From Branchiostoma floridae (Eukaryota > Chordata > Leptocardii > Amphioxiformes > Branchiostomatidae): a stretch of 64,000 bases of DNA. Positions 1-10,965 of the stretch are shown here, one piece after another (the stretch's first letter is position 1; every line of letters begins with the position of its first letter). A model generated the notes under the pieces. The model saw nothing but the letters and a program-made list of their open reading frames with translations, made no database searches and was not told the DNA's origin. The position numbers were made by a program, and so were the translations under genes. The stretch is from the NCBI RefSeq assembly GCF_000003815.2, contig NW_023365881.1, forward strand, positions 288,689-352,688, given 5' to 3'.

Positions 1-1722
1 AATGGTTTTCTCGAGCCTTTAGTAGAGGAGCTACAAAAGCTTTGGAAAGGTCTATGGCTGCATGATAGCTCTTTGGTCAAAAAGCAACGTTACCGTGCTG
101 CTCTGTTATGCCTTGCCTGTGACATCCCTGCAGCCAGAAAAGTTGCAGGTTTTTATGGCCACATGGCAACGAAAGGATGTAGTAAGTGTCTGAAGTCATT
201 CACTAGAGATTGTAATAATCGTGTAGATTATTCTGGGTTTGAAGAGGAGTTTCCTCTCAGAAGTCACCAGGACCACTGCAGGTATGCTAAAAGGGCAAAA
301 AGAGCAAAAAATAGAGCAGCAAGGGAAAGAATTGAAAAAGAGTATGGTGCTAGATATAGCTCCTTGCATGACCTTCAGTACTTTAATGTTATTAATATGC
401 ACATTGTGGATGTTATGCATAACTTATTGGAGGGTACAGCAAAACGGGTTATGCAAGTGTGGAGAGATACTGGGGTGCTGTCAAAGGAACAGTTCTGCAC
501 ACTGCAGGCTCGAGTTGATGAAATGACAGTACCCAGCAACATTGACTCCAGCATACCCGCAAAGATAGAATCGTCTTTTGAAGGATTTACAGCAGCCCAA
601 TGGAAATCCTGGGTTTGCATTTATTCGTTGTTTGCATTGAAAGGAGTAATACCTGAGGAAGATTATAATATCTGGAGGTTGTTTGTATCTGCTACAAGAC
701 TTCTGTGCTCTAGGATTATAACAGAAGACCAACTTAATGATGCCCATCGCTGTCTGAAAATGTTCTGCAATGCGTTTGAAGGAAAATATGGAAAAGAATG
801 GTGCACTCCTAACATGCATTTGCACCTCCATTTAAGGGCATGTATTCAAGATTTTGGGCCTGTTCATGCATTCTGGTGCTTTTCCTTCGAACGTGCTAAT
901 GGATCCCTTGGCGACTATCATTCCAACAATCGACACACTGAAATAAATATGATGAGAAAATGGCTTATAGACTGGAAAGTTGCTTCCAAGCAGAACGAAG
1001 GATCAGATTATGATGTAGATTTTGCCTCATTTTTCGATAAACCTGTTTCAAATAAGTCCATCTTAACTGCAGAGCAGGTAAACATGTTGAAAGAATTAGC
1101 CCAGAATGATGATCTACAGCACAACAATTTTGAAGTAAATGATCAGTGCGAATCTATGTTACCACCAGTCAAGAGAAGCAGTATGTCAGTAGAGGAGAAT
1201 GAGGCACTATTAGCCATGTTTCAGGTACTTTATCCCCATGAAGTTGTTAGGGTTTCTCTGATCCACAATTACTGTGACAGATACTTGTTAGGAGGTTTTC
1301 TACTGTGTCCATCTGAATATAGAAAAGGATCCTCTTCATGTATAGATGCAAAATGGTTTAACCATAGACAGATAACTGGTGAACCTATTATCGACCCCAG
1401 TGCTTCCCCCAGACCAGGTCGCATTTCTAAGATATGGAAAGTTTTTGTGTTCTTGAAGGCAGAAGAAACAGAACGAAAGATTGAACACACAGTGGCAGAA
1501 GTCAGGTGGTTCAAGGTACATGGGAAACGGTACTTCTATGGGATGAATAGTTCCTGTACAGTTTGGGAGGAAAGCTATGAACCCTGGTCCTATGCTTCCT
1601 TCCTTCCCATGAAAAGGATTTTGAATCAGTGTGCTTTCTGCACATATAAGGTGCCATTCAACAACAGATGGGAAGAAACTGTCAATGTTGTCTCAACTTT
1701 AACGTCAGTAAGGTGTGTATAA
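1..1722 (+). CDS. CACTA/EnSpm-type (Tnp2-like) transposase, 5' end outside the window
   Basis: The frame is open from base 1 to a TAA at 1720-1722, so the 5' end lies outside the window. The sequence resembles Tnp2/DUF4218 transposases of CACTA (EnSpm) DNA transposons, which cut and rejoin DNA in the nucleus. A CxxC pair (GCSKC, about 178-192) precedes a basic region. The family-typical DVMHNLLEGT block is at about 409-438. The block NMHLHLHL followed by FGPVHAFWCFSFERANGSLG lies at about 811-912, where this family has its conserved histidine and FERxNG motifs. The C-terminal part from about 960 is less conserved. No stop or frameshift is seen, so this copy may be young or active. The family is recognised by motif. 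The catalytic triad was not aligned. Confidence 0.8.
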   Translation, partial: NGFLEPLVEELQKLWKGLWLHDSSLVKKQRYRAALLCLACDIPAARKVAGFYGHMATKGCSKCLKSFTRDCNNRVDYSGFEEEFPLRSHQDHCRYAKRAKRAKNRAARERIEKEYGARYSSLHDLQYFNVINMHIVDVMHNLLEGTAKRVMQVWRDTGVLSKEQFCTLQARVDEMTVPSNIDSSIPAKIESSFEGFTAAQWKSWVCIYSLFALKGVIPEEDYNIWRLFVSATRLLCSRIITEDQLNDAHRCLKMFCNAFEGKYGKEWCTPNMHLHLHLRACIQDFGPVHAFWCFSFERANGSLGDYHSNNRHTEINMMRKWLIDWKVASKQNEGSDYDVDFASFFDKPVSNKSILTAEQVNMLKELAQNDDLQHNNFEVNDQCESMLPPVKRSSMSVEENEALLAMFQVLYPHEVVRVSLIHNYCDRYLLGGFLLCPSEYRKGSSSCIDAKWFNHRQITGEPIIDPSASPRPGRISKIWKVFVFLKAEETERKIEHTVAEVRWFKVHGKRYFYGMNSSCTVWEESYEPWSYASFLPMKRILNQCAFCTYKVPFNNRWEETVNVVSTLTSVRCV

Positions 1723-1754
1723 TCTCGCACAAATAATTGTTACTGTTGAACTAG

Positions 1755-1903
1755 ATGCCATAATACCGCCACATGAGAAATACATGAAAGAGATGTATAC
1801 AGCAAATGCACCATCAGTAATCCTGAGCCACGTACACTTCAGATATTTAGCTGTCTTGAGAAGGCCTCTATAATGTGTTTTTGATGTGGCGGTATTATGA
1901 CAT
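1755..1903. repeat. Inverted repeat downstream of the transposase
   Basis: The 20-base arm at 1755-1774 (ATGCCATAATACCGCCACAT) is the reverse complement of 1884-1903 with 19 of 20 matches. About 109 bases lie between the arms. It begins about 30 bases after the transposase stop. It could be a hairpin in the 3' UTR, a subterminal binding repeat of the CACTA element or a very small MITE. Confidence 0.7.
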
Positions 1904-3266
1904 CAGGAGTTGATGAAAAGGTATCCCTTAATGACTTTATCTGTCTGCTAAAACACACATTGATATTCAATGAAAGGTATCATTGATGATGATATGCTAC
2001 ATGTACTTAGGATAGTACAATAGGGAGCAAATACCTTTGTTGTAACAAAGTGAAATGTAAATGTAGCAATAAATGTGTCCTGATATGATCCCCCAGATGT
2101 TCATTTTTTTAGTTACATGATAATTTATATATGCATACATTCAATGATACTAGGTCTCTCCCAGTGAAGTGGCATGTTGATAGCACAATGTGTTAGCATT
2201 GATAGTCAGGAGTTTTACCTAGAATAAATATGCAGCACTGCAATGTTGTTTTTTTGTTGGGGTATATTTGGTAGTTGCATACAGAGTGGTGTACAGAAAT
2301 TATAAGTGAACATACATGTGTCTAGTTCATGTAGCTATATATTTACCTTGTCTGGGGGTGATCCAGATATGTTATTAAATATGTAAATATGCTAATATTG
2401 CTGAAACTTGACTTTTGCACATTATGTTTCTTAAATTGTTTCCTCACCAGTTTGTATCTGTTAGCACCTGTGTACCAGAGAGATGGGAATAAAATTTGTT
2501 ACTTTTGTATAACATGACAGTTCTGCATGTGTTGTATTTCTGGTTTTATCGTGGTCCATATAAATGAGATAGTCAATAATTTTGTGGTAACAAACTTTTT
2601 AAATACAACAATAAATAAATCTATAGTTGTAAAGTTTGAGCTTGATCTGAGACTTTCTGTCAATCATTGTAACATGAAATCTGGTCACGATCATGTGGTG
2701 AGACCCATTTATCAGCTCGCCTGGTTACAAGTACAGAGTCTGCCATGCTATAGTCTCTAATCTCTCCCACCCTGGAAACAGCTTGTCCCGCTGCCAAACA
2801 CAGCACGCGGGTCATATTATAAGCTCTGGGTGCCAATAGAAATCGGGTGCCAACTCTCAACTTGTGACCATCTCGGGCGAAAGGGCTATACTTAAGTGTG
2901 AAAGGGCCATAGTTTAGAGCAAGGGTCTGGTATCCAGGCTATTTATCAGCATATATTATCTGGAGGTGCTAAACTGTCAAACAATATGAGGTCTGGTGAT
3001 TTTTTTTTGCGATAAAGCATATTGCAGTAACCTGGATGAAGCTAACAACTAAGAACTCCAGCTATGCTACTGAACCCAAGAAATCCAACCTACAGAAGCA
3101 TTTTCAAAGAAAAGAAGATAAATTTTCCGTGACTAAGTGTGGGAATTTTCTCGGCTACTGTAGTAATCGACTTTTAGTTTCCTTGTCAAACAGTAGTAGT
3201 AAAACCTAAATTTGAAAATCAGCATATCAGAGCTAAGCTAGCAGTATGAATGCCAGCTATCATCCA
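1904..3266. other. AT-rich non-coding spacer between convergent ORFs
   Basis: No convincing gene is seen. The stretch is AT-rich. At about 2926-2942 it contains a half copy (CTGGTATCCAGGCTA) of the MITE end described at 48165-48372. Confidence 0.4.
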
Positions 3267-4398
3267 TTATTCCACAGCCTGGGGAGAACCCTGCTGGCAC
3301 AGACTTGAAAGCCATGCACTTAATGGCTTTTCATTAATATGCTCATCTAATGTTTTATAGTTATCCTGATTAGTAACAAATGCACGGTGTTTTTCAGAGT
3401 TTAGATGAAATGTGAGGTCATAGTACTGTTCATTGCAACACTCACAGTAGGATGGACATTTTCTTGTGACGGTATTTCCTGTCTTCTTGCACGTGGACCT
3501 GTTGGGATTTTTGTCATTACCATGAAGGAAAGACAACGATGTACATGTGCTCCATTCCCTATTCGTGAACTCTTTATATAATGGCCTATACTTCCCTGAC
3601 AAATCTTCAACCTTTACGAATGGTGACTTGAGTGTTCTTGTCTGTGGATTTGGCAGTTTGCTTTCTGCTGGCCTAGGTGGCCCACTGTTCGATAGTATGG
3701 AGATATCAAGTAAGGATGTGTCGAATAACTGTTTCCCAGAGTTGCGCAGTTTGTCAAAATCTATCTGAGGAGTTAGAGATGCAAGTATACCCTTTCTATC
3801 AAAAGCAATACATGTCGTGTTGGTATCTAAAAACATAACATTTGCTCCACCCTTAGAAAGTATGAACTTCTGCAAGGCAGCAGCTTTCCCTTTAGCCATT
3901 CCAACTTCATAAATAAGAACTTTTTCATTGCTTAAGCATGTGTTATCATCCAATATGTTTATACCGCTGGTGGATGTCCCATGTCCTTGCTCAGATGAAG
4001 TCTGTTCACAGTCAGTGGATGCATCGACAAATGGTGGCAGGTGTGCTTGAGATGATGACTCACTGGATACTGATTACCTGCAGTCTGCATTGAAGCTCTT
4101 ACATGGAGTAGGAATATCCTCCACATCTGTGCATTGTTTGATGGTAATATCAGAAATGTCTTTGCTCTTGCTAGGTTTATGCAAAAACTTCAAGCCAACA
4201 TAGTGGGTAATACGTTTACTGCCCAGGCGACGTTTCTTGAACTGTCCATGAAAGTGATGGTGAAGAATTTTGGCAAAAGTGTTTGGTTCAATGCCAGTGC
4301 CTGTAGAACTGCGAGTTTCACTGAGAAATCCATGAATGCAGTCCTTCAGCTGTAGACCACATGTCACATCACTTGTTGTGGAGATGTTGTCTTGGATC
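3267..4398 (-). CDS. RFX-like winged helix plus DBF4-type motif M and zinc finger, one in-frame stop
   Basis: On the minus strand an acceptor (CTTTTTTAG|GATCC) opens an exon at 4398. The first segment (4398-4077) encodes an RFX-like winged-helix block (EPNTFAKILHHHF, then KKRRLGSKRITHYVGL). RFX domains bind DNA. A single TAA at 4076-4074 follows. The same frame then stays open to the stop at 3269-3267. The second segment has a possible BRCT-like motif N (about 3920-3800), a clear DBF4 motif M (SPFVKVEDLSGKYRPLYKEF, about 3626-3564) and a CCHH DBF4-type zinc finger (cysteines at about 3446 and 3437, histidines at about 3407 and 3389) followed by the usual FVTNQ..LDEHI tail. DBF4 activates the CDC7 kinase through motifs M and C. 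The stop may be a nonsense mutation, a sequencing error or a spliced-out site: GCAG|GTAATC overlaps it and could act as a donor. Further 5' exons are expected but were not found. It could be a host gene or an accessory protein of the neighbouring transposon. Confidence 0.65.
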
Positions 4399-4641
4399 CT
4401 AAAAAAGCAGAACATTCCTTATAAGAAGAGCATACCATGCTTGCAGATGAATTTGTGGAGTAAAATGAGGTTTTAGTAGATGTTTAAACATTATCTCATA
4501 TAATAAACAGCACAAATCTTATGACTTTTCTGTCACTTCCCATTTCTTAAGGTGGTAGCCCTATATATATTTCAAGGTACACCCTAGCATATAGTGATAA
4601 ATATGACAAATACTATAATATTACTCTAGTAATCAGAATCA

Positions 4642-4897
4642 GGGTAAGCCCTACCCTGGGGGCCATCCGAGATCGAGCAGGCTAGGACAGTTTATTCGGT
4701 AGCCCAAGACAATTAGGTCCGCCGAGCTCCTAATAGCACCCCGGCCCCGGGGAGTTTAAGCCCGATTAGGGGTAACGATAACCCCCGGAGCGCTAATGTG
4801 ATGTCGGCGGGCTGACTGCCTTGGCTCCCCGAACAAATCTCGCGAACAAATCTGCTAGCTACTCGGTTCTGTCTGACTCCCAGGGTAGGTAAGCCCC
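4642..4897. mobile_element. GC-rich MITE-like element with 19-base inverted ends
   Basis: The left end GGGTAAGCCCTACCCTGGG (4642-4660) is inverted at 4879-4897 (CCCAGGGTAGGTAAGCCCC) with a few mismatches. The interior is much richer in GC than its surroundings and has no ORF. No target-site duplication was established, so the exact borders are uncertain. Confidence 0.55.
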
Positions 4898-5600
4898 AGG
4901 CCTGAGCATATTATTAAGTTTCCCCCAGTAGATAGAAGGGCCAGGGCAGCCTGAATATCCAGTCGGCGGCAGTGCTCAAGGTGGCCGAAGAAGCAAGTCC
5001 GAAGCTTCGGGAGATTAGCGCGGCCTGCCTGCCGGTGGCCTGGCTAAGTTCCTTCGGCTTCCATGGCCGCCAGTATAATAACAGTTTATTCTCATGCACT
5101 GTGGCCCATATAGACGGACAAATGTATATGTATAAATCATATCTTGAATTGTGGGGTGTCCCTTCAAGCGGGGGTGTTGGGTTTCCCGCTGTAGGAGGCC
5201 CCGAGCGCAAAACTACCGAGTGCCATGGTCGGACCCGGCGGGCGGCGCACAACAACAGCCCTGAGAGGACCACCCAATACAGTCGGTAAACTGGTTACTG
5301 TAGCTTGACGGCAATTAAGCTCATTCTAGGGTAAAAAGACCACCACTGAAAAGACGTCGACTCGACGACTCGAGCAAAGCGTCTGAAACAAGACTAATTA
5401 TTATAAATAATATAGCGAGCACAGACACACATTGCATGTAGAGATTGAATATCTAATGTTAACCGCACAAAAATAAATCGATCGCTCCTTACCACTTTAG
5501 GCACTGTCGGTTGACAGAGTTGGAAAACATGATGACTGCACCAAAGTTTCCCGGAAACTTCGCAATAAATCGTCTCTCCTGAAGTGCGACTGGACCCCTA
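4898..5600. other. Non-coding, moderately GC-rich stretch
   Basis: No gene is supported. Open frames on both strands lack recognisable motifs. Confidence 0.35.
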
Positions 5601-5605
5601 GCGCC

Positions 5606-6325
5606 GTTGGCAAGTTTAGCTGACCACTTCCAGTGCCGAAAATCTTTACATACTCTTTGCTCGCCTTGGGCGTCGCGGACACACGTAAAATACGCAGGGA
5701 TGCTGCATGTTGTGAGTGCGCCTTCTAGCGGCGTTCATAATTTCTACAACAACCAACACATCAGCTGTACATTACCCAGAAGGCATCTCTCCACTGGACG
5801 ACACCACGGATGCAAAGAAAACCAAATTCGTATATTTAACGTATCCCAATATTACTAGTACCCATTGGCAAGTTTAGCTGACCACTTCCAGTGCCGGAAA
5901 TCTTAACATACTAGTACTCTTTGCTCACCTTGGCCGCCGCGGACACATGTAACACACACACGGAAGGAACTAATTATTTCACTTTGTCTTCTCGCTACCA
6001 AACTTTGACGGTCTGAGAAAATTTAACCTGTTCTCGGAACTAGATGTTCAATGTCGCGGCAAAAAAGCTTAAGTCTGTGATTTATTTGTTATCAGCAATG
6101 AAGTTCAATGTTACAGTCGTCACCGTGAAAATCGTGAACATAACAGCACATTAAAAAAAACAGTATTTTGCTACATGTTGTGCGTGCGCCGTCTAGCGGC
6201 GTTCAAAATTTCTACAATCACCAACACACCAGTTGTAGATTACCCAAAAAGCATCTCTCCTATGGAGGACACCACGGATGCAAAAAAAAACCAATTTGAA
6301 TATCTAAGATATCCCACGATGACCT
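5606..6325. repeat. Imperfect direct duplication of two non-coding blocks
   Basis: The block at about 5608-5690 (GGCAAGTTTAGCTGACCACT...) recurs at about 5870-5950. The block at about 5700-5850 (GCATGTTGTGAGTGCGCC...) recurs at about 6173-6325 (ACATGTTGTGCGTGCGCC...). Order and orientation are kept, which implies local duplication followed by divergence. Confidence 0.6.
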
Positions 6326-6479
6326 ACGAGGCACTAAAAGCCAGAAAAACAAACAAACACTTGTCTCGGATCCCAAAGATTACAACGCTACCACAGTGGC
6401 ATCCGATGGAACTGTTATGAAAAGAGAAATAATAAACTTTGAATATGGAAGACCCATGGAATGATACGACAAGTAATAT

Positions 6480-7310
6480 GTTTGGCATTTTTTGGTATCC
6501 ATGCCGCTTCCGTTCGGAGGTTGCAAATTCGTATTCTTGGAATTCGGCTGCATCCGAGGCGTTTTGCGGGTGCGAAAAAAAAGCAGATGTGGATGTTCAA
6601 GGCATACCAAGATTGTCATAGGGCATTGCTGCAATGGTGTGGATCCAATGGATGCACCAGAAAAATACAAAACATCCTTACGAATTCCAGTGTATCGTGA
6701 AATGTCACACTTACATGGACACAGCACACTGTGGTATGCGATGTATAAAAAACAAGGAATGATACGCCCACATCAGTACAAGCAACATTTTGCTGATAAC
6801 CAAGAGTCCTCACCACGTATTCTTTCGTTTATGTTAGAAGTAAGTACCCATACGAATATGTTTGAATCTGTAGGTGATTTAAGGATACCAACGAATGCGT
6901 CGCGAATGTGTTTGGGATCCGTTAGCATCCGCCAGGATGTTGCAAATTCGTATTCTTGGTATCCGTCTGCATCTGAAGACTTTTCGTTGTAAACAAGAAT
7001 CCTGACCACGTATTCTTTAGTTTACTCTAAAAGTAAGTATCCATACGAATACAATGTTTGAATCCGTTAGTGGCTTACAGATACTAACGAATCCGTGATT
7101 ATAAGTAAGTATCCATACGAATGCCGTGTTAGCATCCGTTTGTATCCTCCGAGAGTTACGGATACCAACGAATGCGTTGCGGATGAAAGTGGGATCCGTC
7201 ATTTTTTGGGATCCGTGATGGTTTTGGGGATCCGTCAGCATTTGTCAGCATACGTCAGCATCCGTCAGGTGTTGCAAATTGGAATCCGTCAGCATACGTC
7301 TACATATTCG
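6480..7310. repeat. Degenerate satellite-like stretch of ATCCGT and ATACGAAT words
   Basis: The phrase AAGTAAGTATCCATACGAAT occurs at about 7030 and 7102, with a variant at about 6840. The phrase TTGCAAATTCGTATTCTTGG occurs at about 6522 and 6942. Runs of CATCCGTCAGCAT-type words close the stretch at 7195-7310. Units are diverged and irregular. The truncated LINE begins at its right edge. Confidence 0.5.
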
Positions 7311-8700
7311 GTCTTTTCGTCTAGTGCCTGCACTAACCATGGTCATCCGGGACCAGTATGCCTACATGAAAGGCTCGTCAACCACATTAGCATTGGTGCG
7401 TTTGGTACAAAGCTGGTTATCTGCTCTTGACTCCAAAAAGCCAACACTCGTAAGGGCACTTTTTGCGGATATGAGCAAAGCTTTTGATAGGGTAGATAAC
7501 GCCCTGCTGCTGATGTGTGTTAACAATCTACAAGTGAGTCCATACATGCTGGCATGGATACACAACTATCTCAAACATAGACAGCAAAGAGTTGTGACCC
7601 ATGCCAAGTTCAGCACCTGGCACACTTTAACATCAGGAGTCCCACAGGGGGGTGTTCTTTCACCCTACTTATTTTTGCTCTTTATGAGCACTAGGTCACC
7701 AGTGTATAGTTCCACACTAAATGTTGGCTATGCTGACGACGTCAGCTTGTCGCGATCTCTCCATGTGGCTGTGGCAAACAGCGACAGGGCAGTGGAGGAG
7801 GAAGCGACTCAGCTGGATGTATGGCTAGCGACAACAAGATGATTTTAAATGGAGGCAAAAGTCAGCTTAATTTGCAAATATGTTTTAACAGATCAGTTCC
7901 TGTCCCACCAGAGATTATCTTAGGGGGACAACAGGTGCCATGGGTTGAACAGGCCAAGGGTTTGGGATTTATATTGGATAGGTACTTGACGTTTAACAAC
8001 CAAGTGACATCCATGGTCACGAAGGCCTCTCGTAGGCTTCACTATCTTAGGCTCCTTACTAAACAGGGCACTAGTGTCGTGGATTTGGTCCAGGTGTATG
8101 TCACACTTATCAGACCTGTGCTCGAATATGGGCACGTACTACTAGTAGGGTGTAGTAAGGAGCAGGAGAGACAAATTGAAAGAGTACAACGGAGAGCACT
8201 CCGTATCGTCTCCTTGGGGGGAAGACGAGAGGTGCCTGCTCTGCCGACGCTGAAAGAACGGCGAGAGGTTGCGGCAGTGAAGCTACTGAGGGATGTGCTG
8301 GACGAGGGTCACCCCCTCCATGGCCTGGTGCCGCCGGCCAGAACTACGGTCACTGGGAGGACTCTTAGAAACGACACTGCACTTACTGTGCCAGCTGCCC
8401 GGACACAGAGACTGAGAAGGTCGTTCTTGCACCAGGCTATACGCCTGTACAACAAGTCCTGATACTCTGCGTAGGACGTTCCTGTCCTTACTTCGGTGTT
8501 CTGTGTCAAGTATAATGTACAACTTTGTATAGGCGCTTCTGCATCATGTACTGTAATTTGTTTAATAGATGTATATACGTATATTTTGTAGTCGACATGT
8601 TGAAAATCTGTACATAATCAGTGATATTCAGTTTGTTCTTACAAACTGCGATGCTGATTCTTTTCTGAATAAACGAATAAACAACAACAACAACAAAAAA
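7310..8700 (+). mobile_element. 5'-truncated non-LTR retrotransposon (LINE), frameshifted
   Basis: This is the 3' part of a LINE reverse transcriptase. MSKAFDRVDN (palm motif A region) lies near 7470-7500, SGVPQGGVLSPYLF near 7635-7680, and the catalytic YADD at about 7729-7740. A stop at 7840-7842 and re-entry of the frame by about 7821 show a one-base indel, so the copy is dead. The second segment ends at 8460-8462. Its C-terminal region (ERQIERVQRRALRIV) is typical of the CR1/Jockey group. The 3' end is the AATAAACGAATAAACAACAAC tail at about 8667-8698. The endonuclease and the first RT motifs are missing, as expected for 5' truncation during insertion. Confidence 0.85.
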
Positions 8701-8868
8701 TGATTGAAAAGTGTAACAATTTTGTTCATAAAGGCTCAGCAAACTGGGAGGACCTTCTATACCTGTTTCCTTTTGTTAGTATCAACAATGTCAAAACATA
8801 CTTTTAACCATTAATTTCTCTGAGCACGAATTGTGAGATACACTAACATTCATGTTCAGTTTTGAGGA
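8697..8868 (+). repeat. Left half of a zinc-finger-cluster spacer unit
   Basis: TGATTGAAAAGTGTAACAAT to TTCAGTTTTGAGGAAT matches the spacer downstream of genes A (about 16540-16708) and B (about 21618-21800). The unit is cut here by the minus-strand LINE and resumes at about 11460. Confidence 0.7.
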
Positions 8869-9078
8869 ATATCATCATCATCATCATCATGGGTTACCCC
8901 CATATAACCCCGCGAGGGGCAAAGTAGGGGGGGGGGGGGCTGAGGTCCCGGGTTAGGGCGGGCAGCCCTCCTGCCTGGCGCGGAAGTTCTCAACTGTGGG
9001 AGCACTTACTACCGCGCCAGGCAGGGAATTCCACTCAGGAATCGTTCTAGGAAAATATGAATACTTATATGTGTCTGT

Positions 9079-10865
9079 TCATGCAAAAATTGGTTTGTAC
9101 TTGTATTGATGGCTGCCTCGGGTTCGCCCTTGGGTCGGAATCAGTAGGTTCTGTGTGTCTATATTAATCTTGTTATTAACTAGCTTGTAAAAGAAGGTGA
9201 GGCGGGCGTTCCTCCTCCTTTCGGAGAGAGGACGCCACTGCAGGTCATTGAGCATTTGTGTCACGCTGCTAGTCTGCCGGAAGTCATTAAGGGTCACTCT
9301 GGCTGCCCTGCGCTGGACGGCCTCCACCGCCTGTATCCCTTTGTTGGTGTACGGGTCCCAGACGATGGCACTATATTCCAAGTGGGGCCGTACCAGCGCT
9401 TTGTAGCAAGTGGCCTTGACCCTGGATGGACAATGGGTCAAGTTGCGCTGAATGACACCTAGGACCTTACCAGCTTTGCTAGTGGCGTGGTTGATATGGG
9501 TGTCCCACCGCAAATCGTCGGACAGTTGTACTCCAAGATAGGGGTGGGACTTAACACCGGTGAGGGCTTCTCCACAGAGGGAGTACTGTGTTAAGATGGG
9601 GTGCTTCTTACGGGTGATGTGGAGGATGTGGCATTTGGAGGGATTGAACGACATAAGCCAACGATTTTGCCATTCTGTTAACGCATCGAGGTCAGACTGT
9701 AAATCTTGAGCGTCAGAAGGCTTGCTGATAGTTCGATAAATCAAGCAATCGTCAGCAAATAGCCGCACATGTGAGTCTACGGAATCGGGTAGGTCGTTAA
9801 TGTAAAGCAGGAAGAGCAAAGGGCCTAAAACAGTACCCTGCGGAACTCCAGAGGTGACCTTAACGGCTTTAGATGTTCCACCGTCAAAGACGACACTCTG
9901 GGTTCTCTCCGTAAGGAAGGCCCTGAGCCAAGACTGAAGTAGGCCAGAAATGCCATAGTGCTCGAGCTTGCTCAGCAGACGTTCGTGAGGCACGGTGTCG
10001 AATGCCTTGCTAAAGTCAAGCACCGCGGCATCGACCTGTTTGTTCTGGTCCATGTTTTTGGCCAGGTCTTGGAGGGTTAGCACCAGCTGGCTCTCGCAGG
10101 ACAGACCCTTCCTGAAGCCGTGTTGCGCTGGGGACAGAATGCCATGAGCGTCTAGATGTTTCATCATGTGGCTGTGCACGATGTGTTCGAGCACTTTACC
10201 ACAGACCGATGTCAGAGACACCGGCCTATAGTTTGCAGGCAAGGTTCTGTCCCCCTTTTTGAAGATTGGAGCGATGTTAGCTGTTCTCCAATCTTCAGGA
10301 ACATCTCCCGTGGATATTGACTGGGAGAATATGACCTGTAGTATTGGCGCAATTTGTTCGGCTACAGTCTTCAGGAGGCGATGTGGTATTCCGTCTGGTC
10401 CTGTGGCCTTGCTGGGGTTAAGACAGGAGAGCTGTTTGGCTACCCCCTCCACTGTGATGTTAAGGGAGGGGATAGTTGGAGCTTTGGGTTCACCAAGGGT
10501 AGGAACGGTGGTCTTATCCTCCCTGGTAAACACTGACTCAAACTGGGCCCCCAGTGCATCAGCTTTTTCTTTGTGGTCAGATGTTAGCACCCCCTGATGT
10601 CTTAGGGCTGACGCACCCGTAGAGTCTTGTCTGATGGATTTGACATAGCTCCAAAAGGCCTTGGGATTTTCCTCGATGTTAGACTCCAAATAGTTGGAGA
10701 CGTAATCCCTGTGGGCCTTCCTAACTCTCTGCTTAACTCCCTTCCTACACCTCTTGAACTTTGCCCAGGCTTCACTGGAGTTAGATCTCCTAGCCTTGAA
10801 AAAAAGTTCAGACCGCTTACGCATAGCTTTGCGAATCTGGGATGTTATCCAGGGTTTGCTGGATT
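9079..10865 (-). CDS. LINE reverse transcriptase, C-terminal part of the ORF
   Basis: The frame is open from the gap edge (10865) to the stop at 9079-9081 and encodes about 595 residues. It starts in the linker before RT (KPWITSQIRKAMRKR). RT motifs follow in order: GPDGIPHRLLK, ANYRPVSLTSVCGKVLE, HGFRKGLSCESQL, LDFSKAFDTVPH (motif A aspartate), SGVPQGTVLGPLLFLLYIND and catalytic FADD at about 9747-9758. The C-terminal domain has the usual LRPHLEYSAIVWDPYT-like block and AVEAVQRRAARV. Such proteins nick DNA and copy their own RNA at the target site. No internal stop is seen in this part. N-terminal domains are lost in the gap. Confidence 0.9.
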
Positions 10866-10965
10866 NNNNNNNNNNNNNNNNNNNNNNNNNNNNNNNNNNN
10901 NNNNNNNNNNNNNNNNNNNNNNNNNNNNNNNNNNNNNNNNNNNNNNNNNNNNNNNNNNNNNNNNN
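10866..10965. other. Scaffold gap (100 N)
   Basis: A run of exactly 100 N inside the LINE; true length unknown. The same applies to 39758-39857, 48508-48607 and 58464-58563. Confidence 1.

Noticed and set aside
4914-5289. Overlapping ORFs of 105-119 residues on both strands
   Set aside because: They are in GC-rich non-coding DNA, with no motif, and are mutually overlapping on opposite strands.
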